Positions 34,744 to 43,415 of a stretch of 64,000 nucleotides of DNA are shown here, piece after piece (within the stretch, counting starts at the first letter, position 1; each line of letters begins with the position of its first letter). The translations under genes were made by a program, and so were the position numbers. The DNA lies in assembly GCF_050717535.1 (NCBI RefSeq), contig NZ_JBOITM010000067.1, forward strand, positions 62,001-126,000, given 5' to 3'. The notes under the pieces were generated by a model, which was not told where the DNA came from, did not search any database, and saw nothing but the letters and a program-made list of their open reading frames with translations. This DNA is from Clostridium_AD sp050717535 (GTDB lineage: Bacteria > Bacillota > Clostridia > Clostridiales > Clostridiaceae).

Positions 34744-35502
34744 ATGTTTAATCCTGACTTTTCAGATGCAGTAAGAATAATAGATACGTCAACAAGCGAT
34801 AATAATACCATATTCGAAGTACTCGAATATAAAAAACCTAGAAGTGGTGGTGTTTTTAATGCTGCTTCGACAAATACTATACCTACACAATATGGTGGGG
34901 AAAAACTTCGTCAAGTTAGAATTAATATTAATGGTGGAGGAGTACTTGTACAACCTGGGGAGCTTCAATTTATGAAGGGACCAATCCAAATTGAGATTCA
35001 AAAAAATGCACCATCTGCCTCTAAGGGATTTTTCAAGAATGTTGGTACAGGAGAAGCCTCATTTACCTCAAAATATTATGGTAAATATGGTGAAATATAT
35101 TTAGATCCTTCATATAAGTATTTTTATATTTTAGAATTATCTAATGAAGAGCTTATTTTAGATGATGGAATGTTTTATTGTTGTGAAGACAGCATTGAAC
35201 TTTCGGTACATACAAATAAAAACATTGCTACAGGTTTAGTAAGCGGAGACGGATTTAGACAACCCAAACTAAGTGGAAGTGGTATCGCAGTTTTAGAGAG
35301 TGAGGTTCCCTTTGATGAAGTTCTAATTTATGAGCTAAATAATGAGACATTAAAAATTGATGGTAATTTTTCAATTGTCATAAGAGGTAAAATAGAAACA
35401 AAAATAGAAAAATCAAAACGCGAAGGATATCTACAGACCTTCCAAGGAACCGGAGAAGTTTGGATTGCACCTACTAGGAAAAATAGACCAATGAATGTAT
35501 AA
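34744..35502 (+). CDS. AIM24 family protein
   Basis: A 252-residue soluble protein made mostly of beta strands, with the glycine-rich repeats of the AIM24/DUF124 family: VRININGGGVLVQPGELQFM (near 60-79), GTGEASFTSKYYGKYGEIYL (near 99-118), KLSGSGIAVLES and FQGTGEVWIAP near the end. Family members occur in bacteria and mitochondria; the molecular role is unknown in bacteria. No signal peptide. GCGGAGGAAATTAATT precedes the ATG. It has its own terminator. Confidence 0.88.
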   Translation: MFNPDFSDAVRIIDTSTSDNNTIFEVLEYKKPRSGGVFNAASTNTIPTQYGGEKLRQVRININGGGVLVQPGELQFMKGPIQIEIQKNAPSASKGFFKNVGTGEASFTSKYYGKYGEIYLDPSYKYFYILELSNEELILDDGMFYCCEDSIELSVHTNKNIATGLVSGDGFRQPKLSGSGIAVLESEVPFDEVLIYELNNETLKIDGNFSIVIRGKIETKIEKSKREGYLQTFQGTGEVWIAPTRKNRPMNV

Positions 35503-35518
35503 TTAATATTTTAATTAT

Positions 35519-35560
35519 CCTCTAAGGCATAACTGGACATGCTTTAGGGGAAATTTTTTT
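35519..35560 (+). terminator. Terminator after the AIM24 gene
   Basis: CCTCTAAGGCAT (35519-35530) pairs with ATGCTTTAGGGG (35539-35550), followed by a run of Ts. Confidence 0.8.
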
Positions 35561-35805
35561 AACTTGCAACTAGCTACTGGACATATGGGTGATAGCTATT
35601 TATTTGTAAAAATATTTATACATTATAAGCTATATGTATGGTTTTAAGACATTTTAATGAAAGTGATTGTATACCTTCTCGACGTTTGGATTTATATTAT
35701 ACATATAGCAAGTGCTTGCAAGTTATTGTAAGTAGTAAAATTAATAAATATAAAATTTCTGTAGGTTAATAGCTTATGGTATATTTTCAAATGGAGGTAT
35801 TAAAA
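35561..35805. other. Upstream region of oleate hydratase, with a candidate operator
   Basis: GCAAG-TG-CTTGC at 35708-35719 is an inverted repeat, followed at once by the related half TGCAAGTTATTGTAAG. Such a site before a fatty-acid-detoxifying gene could bind a TetR-type regulator; none is encoded nearby. The ribosome site GGAGG lies near 35792. Confidence 0.35.
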
Positions 35806-37461
35806 ATGAGATTTAATTTTGATCAAACAATTGATGTAGAAAAAACAAATGCTTATATGGTTGGTGCTGGACTTGCATCAATAGCAGCTGCAATATATTT
35901 AATTAGAGATGGACATGTTCCAGGAAAAAATATTCATATATATGAAGAATTAAACATCACAGGTGGAAGTATGGATGGAAATGGTAATGCTAAGGATGGT
36001 TATGTAATCCGTGGTGGAAGAATGTTTGATAGAGAAGCATATGCTTGTACTTTTGGAATAATGGAAAGCATTCCCTCATTAACTGATCCTAAAGTTTCAA
36101 TACTTGATGAATTTAATGCTTTTAACAAAAAAATTCATACTCATGCAAAAGCTAGATTAATAGATAATGATGCTAACATATTAGATGTATCGACTTTAGG
36201 ACTTGACCGTGCAGATAGAATGGCATTAATGGATATAATGATTAATTCTGAAGATTCACTAGGAACAAAATCTATTGAAGATTGTTTTCCAGAAGCATTC
36301 TTTAAAACAAATTTCTGGCTTCAGTGGACTACGCTTTTTGCATTTGAGACTTGGCATAGTGCTGTTGAACTTAAGAGATATCTTCATAGGTTTATACAAG
36401 AATTACCACGACTTAAAGATTTATCTGGAATACGTCGTACACCTTACAACCAATATGATTCAATGTTATTACCTATGACAGAATGGTTAAAATCACAAGG
36501 TGTTAATTTTGAATTAAACACAAGAGTAACTGATTTAGAATTTAAACCATCAGATACCGAAACTACAGTTACAGCATTCAGATGTATAAAAGATGGAAAA
36601 GAAACTAGAATAGAAGTGGGAGAGGGAGACCTTGCTTTTGCTACTATCGGTTCATTAACAGCGGGTACAAGTCTTGGATCAATGACTACAGCTCCAGTAA
36701 TTAACGATAAACATGTAGGCGGAGCATGGGATTTATGGGAAAAAATTGCAGCCGGTCGTCCTGAGTTTGGGAGTCCACAAGTATTTGATGATCGAGTTGA
36801 GCAGTCGATGTGGGAGTCTTTCACAGTGACACTTAAAGATCCAACAATGTATAAGAAAATAATAGAATTCTCAGGGAATCAGCCAGGAACTGGGGCTCAT
36901 ATGACATTTAGAGATTCTTCATGGCTTATGACAATAGTTTTGCATAATCAACCACATTTTCTTAATCAATCTGAAGATATAGAAATTATATGGGGCTATT
37001 CACTGTTCCCATATGCAAAAGGTGATTTTATAAAGAAGAGAATGGTTGATTGTAGCGGCGCGGAAATATTAGCTGAGGTATTATATCACCTAAACTTTAA
37101 GGAAGATATGAAGAAGATTATTGAAACATCTATTTGTATACCATGTATATTACCTTTTACAACAGCACAGTTTTTAACTAGGGCAAAGGGCGATAGACCT
37201 CAAAATATTCCAGAAGGTTCAACTAATTTAGCATTACTTGGACAATTCTGTGAAATAAAAGATGATGTAGTATTTACTATGGATTATTCTGTTAGAGGTG
37301 CACAAATTGCTGTTTATAAATTCTTAAATCTAAATAAGAGACTTACTCCTATTTATAAAGGTCAACACGATGTTCGTGTACTACTTAATTCTGCACTTGA
37401 AATGATGAAGGATGATAACCTAAGTAAAGAATTAATTGCAATAAAATCTTTGCTAAAATAA
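35806..37461 (+). CDS. ohyA: Oleate hydratase (myosin-cross-reactive antigen family)
   Basis: FAD enzyme adding water to the cis-9 double bond of oleate and similar free fatty acids, giving 10-hydroxy fatty acids; it detoxifies unsaturated fatty acids at the membrane. The 551-residue protein has the N-terminal nucleotide loop MVGAGLASIAAAIYL, the family motif GGSMDGNGNAKDGYVIRGGR, FWLQWTTLFAFETWHSAVE, and CIPCILPFTTAQFLTRAKGD near 438-457. ATG at 35806 follows ATGGAGGTATTAAAA; an in-frame ATG at 35776 would add ten residues but lacks a ribosome site. Single-gene unit with its own terminator. Confidence 0.95.
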   Translation: MRFNFDQTIDVEKTNAYMVGAGLASIAAAIYLIRDGHVPGKNIHIYEELNITGGSMDGNGNAKDGYVIRGGRMFDREAYACTFGIMESIPSLTDPKVSILDEFNAFNKKIHTHAKARLIDNDANILDVSTLGLDRADRMALMDIMINSEDSLGTKSIEDCFPEAFFKTNFWLQWTTLFAFETWHSAVELKRYLHRFIQELPRLKDLSGIRRTPYNQYDSMLLPMTEWLKSQGVNFELNTRVTDLEFKPSDTETTVTAFRCIKDGKETRIEVGEGDLAFATIGSLTAGTSLGSMTTAPVINDKHVGGAWDLWEKIAAGRPEFGSPQVFDDRVEQSMWESFTVTLKDPTMYKKIIEFSGNQPGTGAHMTFRDSSWLMTIVLHNQPHFLNQSEDIEIIWGYSLFPYAKGDFIKKRMVDCSGAEILAEVLYHLNFKEDMKKIIETSICIPCILPFTTAQFLTRAKGDRPQNIPEGSTNLALLGQFCEIKDDVVFTMDYSVRGAQIAVYKFLNLNKRLTPIYKGQHDVRVLLNSALEMMKDDNLSKELIAIKSLLK

Positions 37462-37475
37462 TTTAAAACAATATT

Positions 37476-37514
37476 AAAGAGTCATAGGCTTATAAAGCCT
37501 ATGACTCTTTTTTT
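37476..37514. terminator. Strong bidirectional terminator
   Basis: AAAGAGTCATAGGCTT pairs perfectly with AAGCCTATGACTCTTT around TATA, flanked by T-runs on both strands. It separates the convergent ohyA and peroxiredoxin genes. Confidence 0.9.
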
Positions 37515-37518
37515 AGCA

Positions 37519-37986
37519 TTATCCTCTTAATATTTTCAGTACTTCTTCACCATGTTCATCTGGTTTAACTTTCGGATAAGCCTTAATTATAGTGCCATTT
37601 TCATCAACAACATAGGTTAAGCGGGTAATTCCCATATATATTTTGCCAAACATCTTTTTTTCCTGCCATGATCCATAAGACTCAATAACTTTATGGTCAG
37701 GGTCACTTAATAAGTAAAAAGGCAAATTATGTTTGTCTCTGAATTTTAGATGTGAGCTAGCATTATCTTTACTAATGCCAATTACAATCGCGTTGGCTTC
37801 AAGGATATCATCGTACACATCTCTAAAACTACAGGCTTCCTTTGTGCAGCCAGGGGTATCATCCTTGGGGTAAAAGTAAAGAACTATCTTTTTACCTTTG
37901 AAATCACTTAAAGTTATATCTTGACCTTGCTCGCTTTTTAATGTGAAGTTAGGTGCTTGTTCTCCTTCTTTTAACATAATTATCAT
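37519..37986 (-). CDS. bcp: Thioredoxin-dependent thiol peroxidase (BCP/PrxQ peroxiredoxin)
   Basis: A 155-residue cytoplasmic peroxidase reducing hydrogen and organic hydroperoxides with thioredoxin. The active site YPKDDTPGCTKEACSFRD (near 40-57) holds the peroxidatic Cys in PGCT and the resolving Cys five residues later, as in PrxQ/BCP enzymes. The later Arg in GITRLTYVV is also in place. ATG at 37986 or at 37977 (MLKEGEQ) could be used; neither has a strong ribosome site. A dispersed repeat lies 44 bp upstream of the gene. Confidence 0.93.
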   Translation of the reverse strand: MIIMLKEGEQAPNFTLKSEQGQDITLSDFKGKKIVLYFYPKDDTPGCTKEACSFRDVYDDILEANAIVIGISKDNASSHLKFRDKHNLPFYLLSDPDHKVIESYGSWQEKKMFGKIYMGITRLTYVVDENGTIIKAYPKVKPDEHGEEVLKILRG

Positions 37987-38029
37987 TTCTTTTGTTTAAT
38001 GATAATATTATATCATTATTTACTAGATA

Positions 38030-38058
38030 GGTGGCACCCACTTGGCAAGTGGGCATCC
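38030..38058 (+). repeat. Dispersed GC-rich repeat, copy 3
   Basis: Begins GGTGGCACCC and continues ACTTGGCAAGTGGGCATCC. It matches the other copies with a few changes (CACTTGG for CACGTGG, and one extra G). Unlike them, this copy lies upstream of the nearest gene (bcp, minus strand). Confidence 0.6.
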
Positions 38059-38178
38059 TCTTAAAATGAAATATGTAGTAAGGTGAGTCCTTGCAATTAC
38101 TAAGATCAAGAGATAAAATTAATAAGAGTGTATAACTACATATGAATAAAATGAATACTAAAATAGACCTAGGGGTAT

Positions 38179-38286
38179 ATGACCGGGAAAGTTCTAAGCA
38201 TATATTATAAATTGGTGACAAATACTGGAAAAGAAATTGATGAAATTGTAAATGAAGTAAATAAATTAAGGTTAGGGGGAAGCTAA
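38179..38286 (+). CDS. Possible 35-aa leader ORF before the tocopherol-cyclase-like gene
   Basis: ATG at 38179, weak AGGGGT upstream. The peptide starts MTGKVLSIYYKLVTNTG and is helical and charged towards the end (KEIDEIVNEVNKLRLGGS). Its last codons (AGG TTA GGG GGA AGC) form the ribosome site of the next gene, whose TTG start is 2 bp after its stop, so the two would be translationally coupled. It could be a real small protein, a leader peptide, or the decayed end of an older gene. Confidence 0.35.
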   Translation: MTGKVLSIYYKLVTNTGKEIDEIVNEVNKLRLGGS

Positions 38287-38288
38287 AG

Positions 38289-39410
38289 TTGAATAAGAGT
38301 GATTTAGATAGTGACAGGTTTATGCTTAAAGGAGCTTTATCTAAAAAAGGCTATGATTGGTGGTGGCACAACTTTACAGGATATAACAAGGAAACTGGAG
38401 AGGCAAAGACCTTTTTTATCGAATATTTTGTATGCAATCCTGATTTAGGTGGAAATGAGCCTATCCTAGGGCAACTCCCAGAGAATCAAGCTAAACACAT
38501 AAAGCCATCATATGCACTTGTTAAGGTAGGTGCATGGGGAAAAAATGCCAAGCAGATTCATAATTTTTATTCAATAACTGATTTTTCTTGCAGCGGTTAT
38601 GCCATGAATGTGAAAATGGGACAATGCACATTGAGTGAAACATATATGAAAGGGAAATGTGCTATTACAGCTAAGGAACAATTAGAGCATCCAGAATATA
38701 TGTGTGATGCTGGTGAGATGAGCTGGGAAATCGCTATAAATAAAAAAATTGCATACAATGTTGGATATGGAGCATCTGAATTTTTTCGTGATATGAATGC
38801 ATTTGAAATGTTTTGGCACGCAGAAGGTATCAAAACAGAGTATCAGGGTGCGGTTGTTTTTGATGGAGTAACCTATGATATTATTCCTGGAAAATCTTAT
38901 GGGTATGCCGATAAAAACTGGGGCAGTGATTTTACTTCGCCCTGGCTTTGGATTAGCAGTTGTAATATGCAAAGTCTGATCAATGGAAAGATTCTAAACA
39001 ATTCGGCTATTGGGGTTGGAGGTGGGCGACCTAAGGTGTTAGGTTTATCATTAGGTCGAAAGCTTCTAATAGGAATGTATTATGAAGGGGAGATGTATGA
39101 GTATAATTTTTCTGAATTTTGGATAAAATCGAAAGTGGATTTTGAGTTTTGTGAGGGCGAAAAGCTAAACACTTGGAAAGTAAATGCAAGTAATAAAGAT
39201 TCTATTATGGAACTCACACTAGAATGTCCTAAAGATGAAATGCTATTAATAAACTATGAATCACCTAGTGGACAAAAACTGCACAATAGGTTATGGAATG
39301 GAGGTACAGGCTATGGAGAAATTAAACTGTATCAAAAGCAGAGAAAGAAAATGACCTTAATTGATCATATCAAAATAAAAAATGCAGGCTGTGAATACGG
39401 AGAATATTAA
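38289..39410 (+). CDS. Tocopherol-cyclase-like (CrtC-like lipocalin) protein
   Basis: A 373-residue protein resembling the tocopherol cyclase/CrtC superfamily: GYDWWWHNFTGYNKETGEAK near 22-41 and the conserved GYADKNWGSDFTSPWLWISS near 207-226. Plants use such an enzyme to close the chromanol ring; no tocopherol pathway is expected in an anaerobic Firmicute, so the bacterial substrate (another lipid or isoprenoid) is unknown. There is no signal peptide. The start is TTG at 38289 with GGGGGA upstream. Cysteine content is high (about eight). Single unit, ended by the terminator at 39529. Confidence 0.75.
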   Translation: MNKSDLDSDRFMLKGALSKKGYDWWWHNFTGYNKETGEAKTFFIEYFVCNPDLGGNEPILGQLPENQAKHIKPSYALVKVGAWGKNAKQIHNFYSITDFSCSGYAMNVKMGQCTLSETYMKGKCAITAKEQLEHPEYMCDAGEMSWEIAINKKIAYNVGYGASEFFRDMNAFEMFWHAEGIKTEYQGAVVFDGVTYDIIPGKSYGYADKNWGSDFTSPWLWISSCNMQSLINGKILNNSAIGVGGGRPKVLGLSLGRKLLIGMYYEGEMYEYNFSEFWIKSKVDFEFCEGEKLNTWKVNASNKDSIMELTLECPKDEMLLINYESPSGQKLHNRLWNGGTGYGEIKLYQKQRKKMTLIDHIKIKNAGCEYGEY

Positions 39411-39528
39411 ATAGCTGCAAGAGCTAATTCAAGTACACCTATAGATATTAATTGAATTATAAAATACAGATACTATTTGCAAAGAGTTTTGCATAGCATT
39501 ATAACTGTAATTTTAAAATTAAAGTAAT

Positions 39529-39566
39529 AAACCACTTTAACTGGATTGAAGTGGTTTTACTTTTTT
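39529..39566 (+). terminator. Terminator hairpin
   Basis: AAACCACTT (39529-39537) and AAGTGGTTT (39549-39557) with a T-rich tail. Confidence 0.85.
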
Positions 39567-39646
39567 ATGCATTTTTAAAAAAGGGAATAGCATATTCTTG
39601 TTAAATTGAGTTAGTAGAATGTTTTACAACTAGAGGGGTCATAAGT

Positions 39647-40477
39647 ATGAATTTCAATAAAAAATACATGATTTTTGGGTCGGCCATTTTAGTGCTGTGC
39701 TGGACTTTAAATATTGTTTATTACCAAAATAAAGTTATTAAAGAGCCTTTGTTTATAAATCATTATTATGATATACCACAAGGTATGAATACTTTTGATC
39801 TATATTATATTCAAAATCTAAGTTCAAAAAGTGTAATAACCAGTATTATATTTCCTGAAATAGGGAAGCAGCATATGAATTTTACAGATACTGATGTTAA
39901 TAGCGATAAGCGATATTACATGTTAAAAAACATAAGAATTAATATTTTAAATGGCAATGGAAATGTTATATCAGAGGAATATAAGAATAAGGTTATTACT
40001 AAAGCCATTATTGAATTCTCAGATGAGAAAACCATGAATGTAAATTTGGGTAAGATATATCTGTTTAGCGATGAGCTAGTGGCCAGTGATTTTAAATTTT
40101 ATAGTGCCTCATCATCCAGTGATAATACTGGCAGTTCTAATTTTACAGCGGATAAAGATTTAAAGATTATAGGAATAGATGATAAGTTTAATAAAGAGGT
40201 TAAAGATATATTAGAAATTAAAGTTAATAATAAATTACTTTCTGACATTAAGTTTCCTATGAATTTAAAAAAGGGTGAAATAGTTTATATAAATTACGGA
40301 TTTAATTTTAAGGGAAATCTTATAAAGCAAAACAATGCTTATAGTTTTCCTTTGAATGTTTTAACAGAAGATTTATCTGGTAATAAAGGAAGTACTCCTT
40401 GTTTTTTAAATATGCATATGCAATCTCCAAAGTATTTTAATATAGAGGAATTGAAAAATATTGGGGGTGGGGAGTAA
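39647..40477 (+). CDS. Membrane-anchored extracytoplasmic protein, unknown family
   Basis: A 276-residue protein with a single N-terminal membrane helix (about 8-25, YMIFGSAILVLCWTLNIVYY) and an otherwise soluble, beta-rich part expected outside the cell. A Ser-rich segment (SASSSSDNTGSSNF) lies near 153-166. I do not recognise a domain. It precedes an S41 protease gene in the same reading frame with only one stop and two codons between, suggesting a functional pair, perhaps substrate or partner of the protease. AGAGGGGTCATAAGT precedes the ATG. Confidence 0.7.
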   Translation: MNFNKKYMIFGSAILVLCWTLNIVYYQNKVIKEPLFINHYYDIPQGMNTFDLYYIQNLSSKSVITSIIFPEIGKQHMNFTDTDVNSDKRYYMLKNIRINILNGNGNVISEEYKNKVITKAIIEFSDEKTMNVNLGKIYLFSDELVASDFKFYSASSSSDNTGSSNFTADKDLKIIGIDDKFNKEVKDILEIKVNNKLLSDIKFPMNLKKGEIVYINYGFNFKGNLIKQNNAYSFPLNVLTEDLSGNKGSTPCFLNMHMQSPKYFNIEELKNIGGGE

Positions 40478-40483
40478 AAATGT

Positions 40484-41698
40484 ATGCTAAAGGTTATAAA
40501 CAATTATTTTGGAGGAGATGAAAAATTTCTAAAAGCAAAAGAAAACATTTTAAAAGAAATTAAGCAGTTAAAGGAAGAAAATTTTGGAATTGTAATTAAT
40601 ACATTGGAACAAGTTATATGTAAAAAATTAGAATTTATTCAAGACGGACATTTTTCAATAGGGTCCTGTAGGCCTTGTAAGGATTATATTATGTACACTA
40701 CTGAAGAATATGAAGTGGAAAAAGTGGATAATTCATATTTTCTGAAATTGCAAAATAATGTGAAATATATTGTTACTATAAATAATGAGCATCCTGAAAA
40801 ATATATTAAACCGTCTATAAATGAAAATGGAAATATTATATATAGATTGTGTGCATTAGAGGAGCGAAATGAAGATATACTGCCGATGAACATAAAATTT
40901 AAAGATGGTAATAATGAGGAAAATATAAGCATTAATTTAGAGAATACATCAAGAAATTACGTGCATAAGGGAAGTAGTAACAGTTATACATATGAAGAAA
41001 TTTATAATATACCAGTAATTGATTTAAATTCTTTTGTAACATCTAAAGAGCTTGAAGAGTTTGCTGAAGACGGTAAAAAAGTATCAAAGAAAGACTTGGT
41101 TATAATTGATTTAAGAGGTAATTCTGGTGGAAGCGAAGCCTATGCTTTCGATTGGATTAAAAATTTTACAAAACAAGAGTATAAATCACCAGGCTTTAGT
41201 TCTACATTACTTACCAAAAATTCAAAAGAAGCATTACTTTACACAGGTAAAAAAATGACTGAATCATCAGAGGACTATGTTAAGCTTGAACAGCAGATTA
41301 ATGATATGTATAAGAAGGTAAAAAGTGAACCAGAATATATGGGTTGGTCACAAGTAAAACATGAAGAATCAATTCATATTAATAATGAAAAGCTAATTTT
41401 TGTTTTAATGAATAAGAGTACAGCTTCGGCAGCTGAAAGCTTTGTAAAGACATTAAGAAGTTGTAGTAACACATTTTTTATAGGTACTAACACAAGTGGA
41501 ATGAGTAATGTTGGAAATTTAGGGCTATATGTTTTACCAAACTCTAAGATTGATGTTTTTTTTGGAAATACTCCTTTTGTAGATAATGACTTAAAATGGA
41601 GAGATGGATTAGGAGTTTTACCTGACTTCTGGGTTGATTCTAAAAATGCTGAATATAGATTACTTAGATTTATAAAGAATTACTCACAAGATAAGTGA
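40484..41698 (+). CDS. S41 family (C-terminal processing-type) peptidase
   Basis: A 404-residue serine peptidase. The S41 fold is visible from FIQDGHFSIGS (near 47) through LVIIDLRGNSGGSEAYAFDW (near 204) to the catalytic Ser in MNKSTASAAESFVKTLRS (near 309-326). The usual signal peptide is missing, and the domain begins almost at the start, so the N-terminus may be shortened or the protein may act inside the cell. The start ATG at 40484 follows GGGGTGGGGAG. It is 6 bp behind the anchored protein. A terminator overlaps its stop. Confidence 0.8.
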   Translation: MLKVINNYFGGDEKFLKAKENILKEIKQLKEENFGIVINTLEQVICKKLEFIQDGHFSIGSCRPCKDYIMYTTEEYEVEKVDNSYFLKLQNNVKYIVTINNEHPEKYIKPSINENGNIIYRLCALEERNEDILPMNIKFKDGNNEENISINLENTSRNYVHKGSSNSYTYEEIYNIPVIDLNSFVTSKELEEFAEDGKKVSKKDLVIIDLRGNSGGSEAYAFDWIKNFTKQEYKSPGFSSTLLTKNSKEALLYTGKKMTESSEDYVKLEQQINDMYKKVKSEPEYMGWSQVKHEESIHINNEKLIFVLMNKSTASAAESFVKTLRSCSNTFFIGTNTSGMSNVGNLGLYVLPNSKIDVFFGNTPFVDNDLKWRDGLGVLPDFWVDSKNAEYRLLRFIKNYSQDK

Positions 41699-41712
41699 GT
41701 AATCCCTTTTTT
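41680..41712 (+). terminator. Terminator overlapping the S41 peptidase stop
   Basis: TTACTCAC (41680-41687) pairs with GTGAGTAA (41695-41702), followed by CCCTTTTTT. The stop codon TGA lies in the right arm. Confidence 0.8.
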
Positions 41713-41770
41713 ATTAGTCAGTAAATACCCTTTTGGAGATGACTGATGTTTGAGATACATTCGGAAAAAA

Positions 41771-42037
41771 TCACTTTGTAACAACTAATGTAACGGTACT
41801 GTTAAATAAATCTTCAAGAACAGCATATATTGGTTGCCAATATATCCCTGTGCTTTCCATAGCAATATGAGTGCACTGCTCTTCTTCAAGCCATGTTCTA
41901 AGAGTGTTAAGATTCGGTAAAAGAGTAGAAAAAGTACGGATTTCTTTTGAGGGTGTATCAGCAGTGCTTCCTTTTAATAAACAAGCTACTACGGTTATAG
42001 CAAACAGATTGCGGACGTTGCTGTGGACAACATATAT
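41771..42037 (-). mobile_element. IS110-family transposase relic (N-terminal part)
   Basis: On the minus strand a frame of about 88 codons without start reads ...TVVACLLKGSTADTPSKEIR then TFSTLLPNLNTLRTWLEEEQ, then CTHIAMESTGIYWQPIYAVL, and stops at 41771. The MESTGIYWQPIY motif and the preceding EIRTFS...LRTWL layout are characteristic of the DEDD domain of IS110 transposases. The remaining two thirds of the enzyme and both element ends are gone. Its left boundary runs directly into a truncated yhfC gene on the other strand. Confidence 0.8.
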
Positions 42038-42088
42038 ACTCGACTGTAGGGAGAATTTGTTCTTTTATTATTATTAGCATTATTTTAT

Positions 42089-42688
42089 GTGCAAGATTAT
42101 ATGCTGTATTTTCTTTTTTTAGGCATAACTGCAGGCATTTTTGAGGAAACAGCTAGATTTATTTGTTTTAAGTTTTTCTTAAAAAATAAATATCAATGGT
42201 ACAACGGTATAGCCTTTGGTGCTGGTCATGGTGGGATAGAAGCTATAATTTTTATACTCCCTGTTTGCATAAATAATTTAATTTATTCACTATCAATAGA
42301 TAGTGGTAAGTTTGAAGCTATGTTAACTAAAAGTGGGATATCATCCAATGTCATAGTTCAAATGAAAGCATCTTTAGTTAACACTAAATCCTATTTATTC
42401 CTTATCACAGGATTAGAGAGAGTATTTGCTATAATAATTCATATAGCTATGACCTTAATGGTACTTTATGCCGTAAAGTATAGAAAAAATATTTATTTGC
42501 TTTATGCAATACTTTTTCATGCTCTATTAGATAGTCCTTTGGGGATAGTGATGCATTTTAGAGTGGATACTATATTTATTGAGCTTTATGTAATGATTAT
42601 GGCTTTAATATCTATAACAATAATTTTAAAATTCAAAAACAAATTTAAAGCTGAGGAAAAGTTACGACCATCAGTAGAACTAAGATAA
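42089..42688 (+). pseudogene. yhfC: 5'-truncated YhfC-family intramembrane metalloprotease
   Basis: The frame is open from 42050 (GEFVLLLLLALFYVQD...), and the first possible start is GTG at 42089, giving 199 residues. The family core is present: GIFEETARFICFKFF, FGAGHGGIEAIIF, and the later His in LFHALLDSPLG. YhfC proteins are usually about 250-260 residues and begin with extra helices that are missing here; the open frame starts right at the IS110 relic. I therefore call it truncated by that element. No ribosome site precedes the GTG. It heads a row of broken genes of one former operon. Confidence 0.7.
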
Positions 42689-42711
42689 ATATATAATTAG
42701 GGGGAAATATC

Positions 42712-43158
42712 ATGAATAATTAATTTAAAAAACTATTTGTAATTTTATGTTCAGTATTTGTTATTGCTTCTATATTTACCGGGTGCACTAAAAAGCTAAC
42801 TGAAAAAGAAGTAGAATATGCTGGACCAATAACTGAAAATATTCTTCAGGCAGTGGAAAAAGGTGATTATGCACAATTTTCAAAAGACTTTAGTGATGAA
42901 TTAAAAAAAGCTATTACAGAGGAAAGTTTTAAAACACTTTGCACTTCCTTTAGTGAAAAAATAGGAAAGTATGAGTCTAAGAAATTTACTGCTGCAGCTG
43001 AAAAGAAAAAAGATGAAAAGATATTTAAAACTGTAATATACACTTCAAAATACTCCAAGGAAGAAAAAGATGTTCAGATTACTGCCAGTTTTACAGAAAA
43101 TGATGGTAAAATACTTGTAGAAGGCATATTTTTCAAATCTCCTAATCTTGCCAAATAA
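42712..43158 (+). pseudogene. DUF3887-type lipoprotein with in-frame stop at codon 4
   Basis: A good ribosome site (AGGGGGAAATATC) precedes ATG at 42712, but codon 4 is TAA. Read through it, the frame gives a full lipoprotein: signal peptide FKKLFVILCSVFVIASIFTGC, then a DUF3887-like domain (ENILQAVEKGDYAQFSKDFS...) to 43158, 148 codons in all. No other usable start restores the signal peptide; the next in-frame start (GTG, 42853) lacks it. A single-base change of AAA or GAA to TAA explains it. It could also be a sequencing error. Confidence 0.75.
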
Positions 43159-43178
43159 ACTAAAGACAGGTGAAAATA

Positions 43179-43415
43179 ATGATTATAAAAATAGATTTTG
43201 AAAGTGAAATACCAATATATGTTCAATTAAAAAAACAAATAATTCTTGGTATGGCAAAAGGTGAGTTTTCACAGGGGGAAAGGTTGCCTTCAGTACGTCA
43301 AATGGCAGAGGATATCGGTATTAACATGCATACCGTAAATAAAACATATAATGAACTAAAAGCGGAAGGATTTATTTCAATAGATAGAAGAAAAGGTGCT
43401 GTAGTAAACAGTTAA
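43179..43415 (+). CDS. GntR-family regulator (YtrA type), C-terminus shortened
   Basis: A 78-residue protein that is almost only a GntR winged helix: IPIYVQLKKQIILGMAKGEF near 8-27, LPSVRQMAEDIGINMHTVNK near 33-52 and GFISIDRRKGAVV near 64-76. YtrA-type regulators normally go on for about 40 more residues that form the dimer helices; here the frame stops after VVNS. The sequence right behind it reads as the inside of a DUF5808 protein in another frame, so a deletion probably removed the C-terminus. DNA binding may be impaired. ATG at 43179 follows AGGTGAAAAT. Confidence 0.75.
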   Translation: MIIKIDFESEIPIYVQLKKQIILGMAKGEFSQGERLPSVRQMAEDIGINMHTVNKTYNELKAEGFISIDRRKGAVVNS

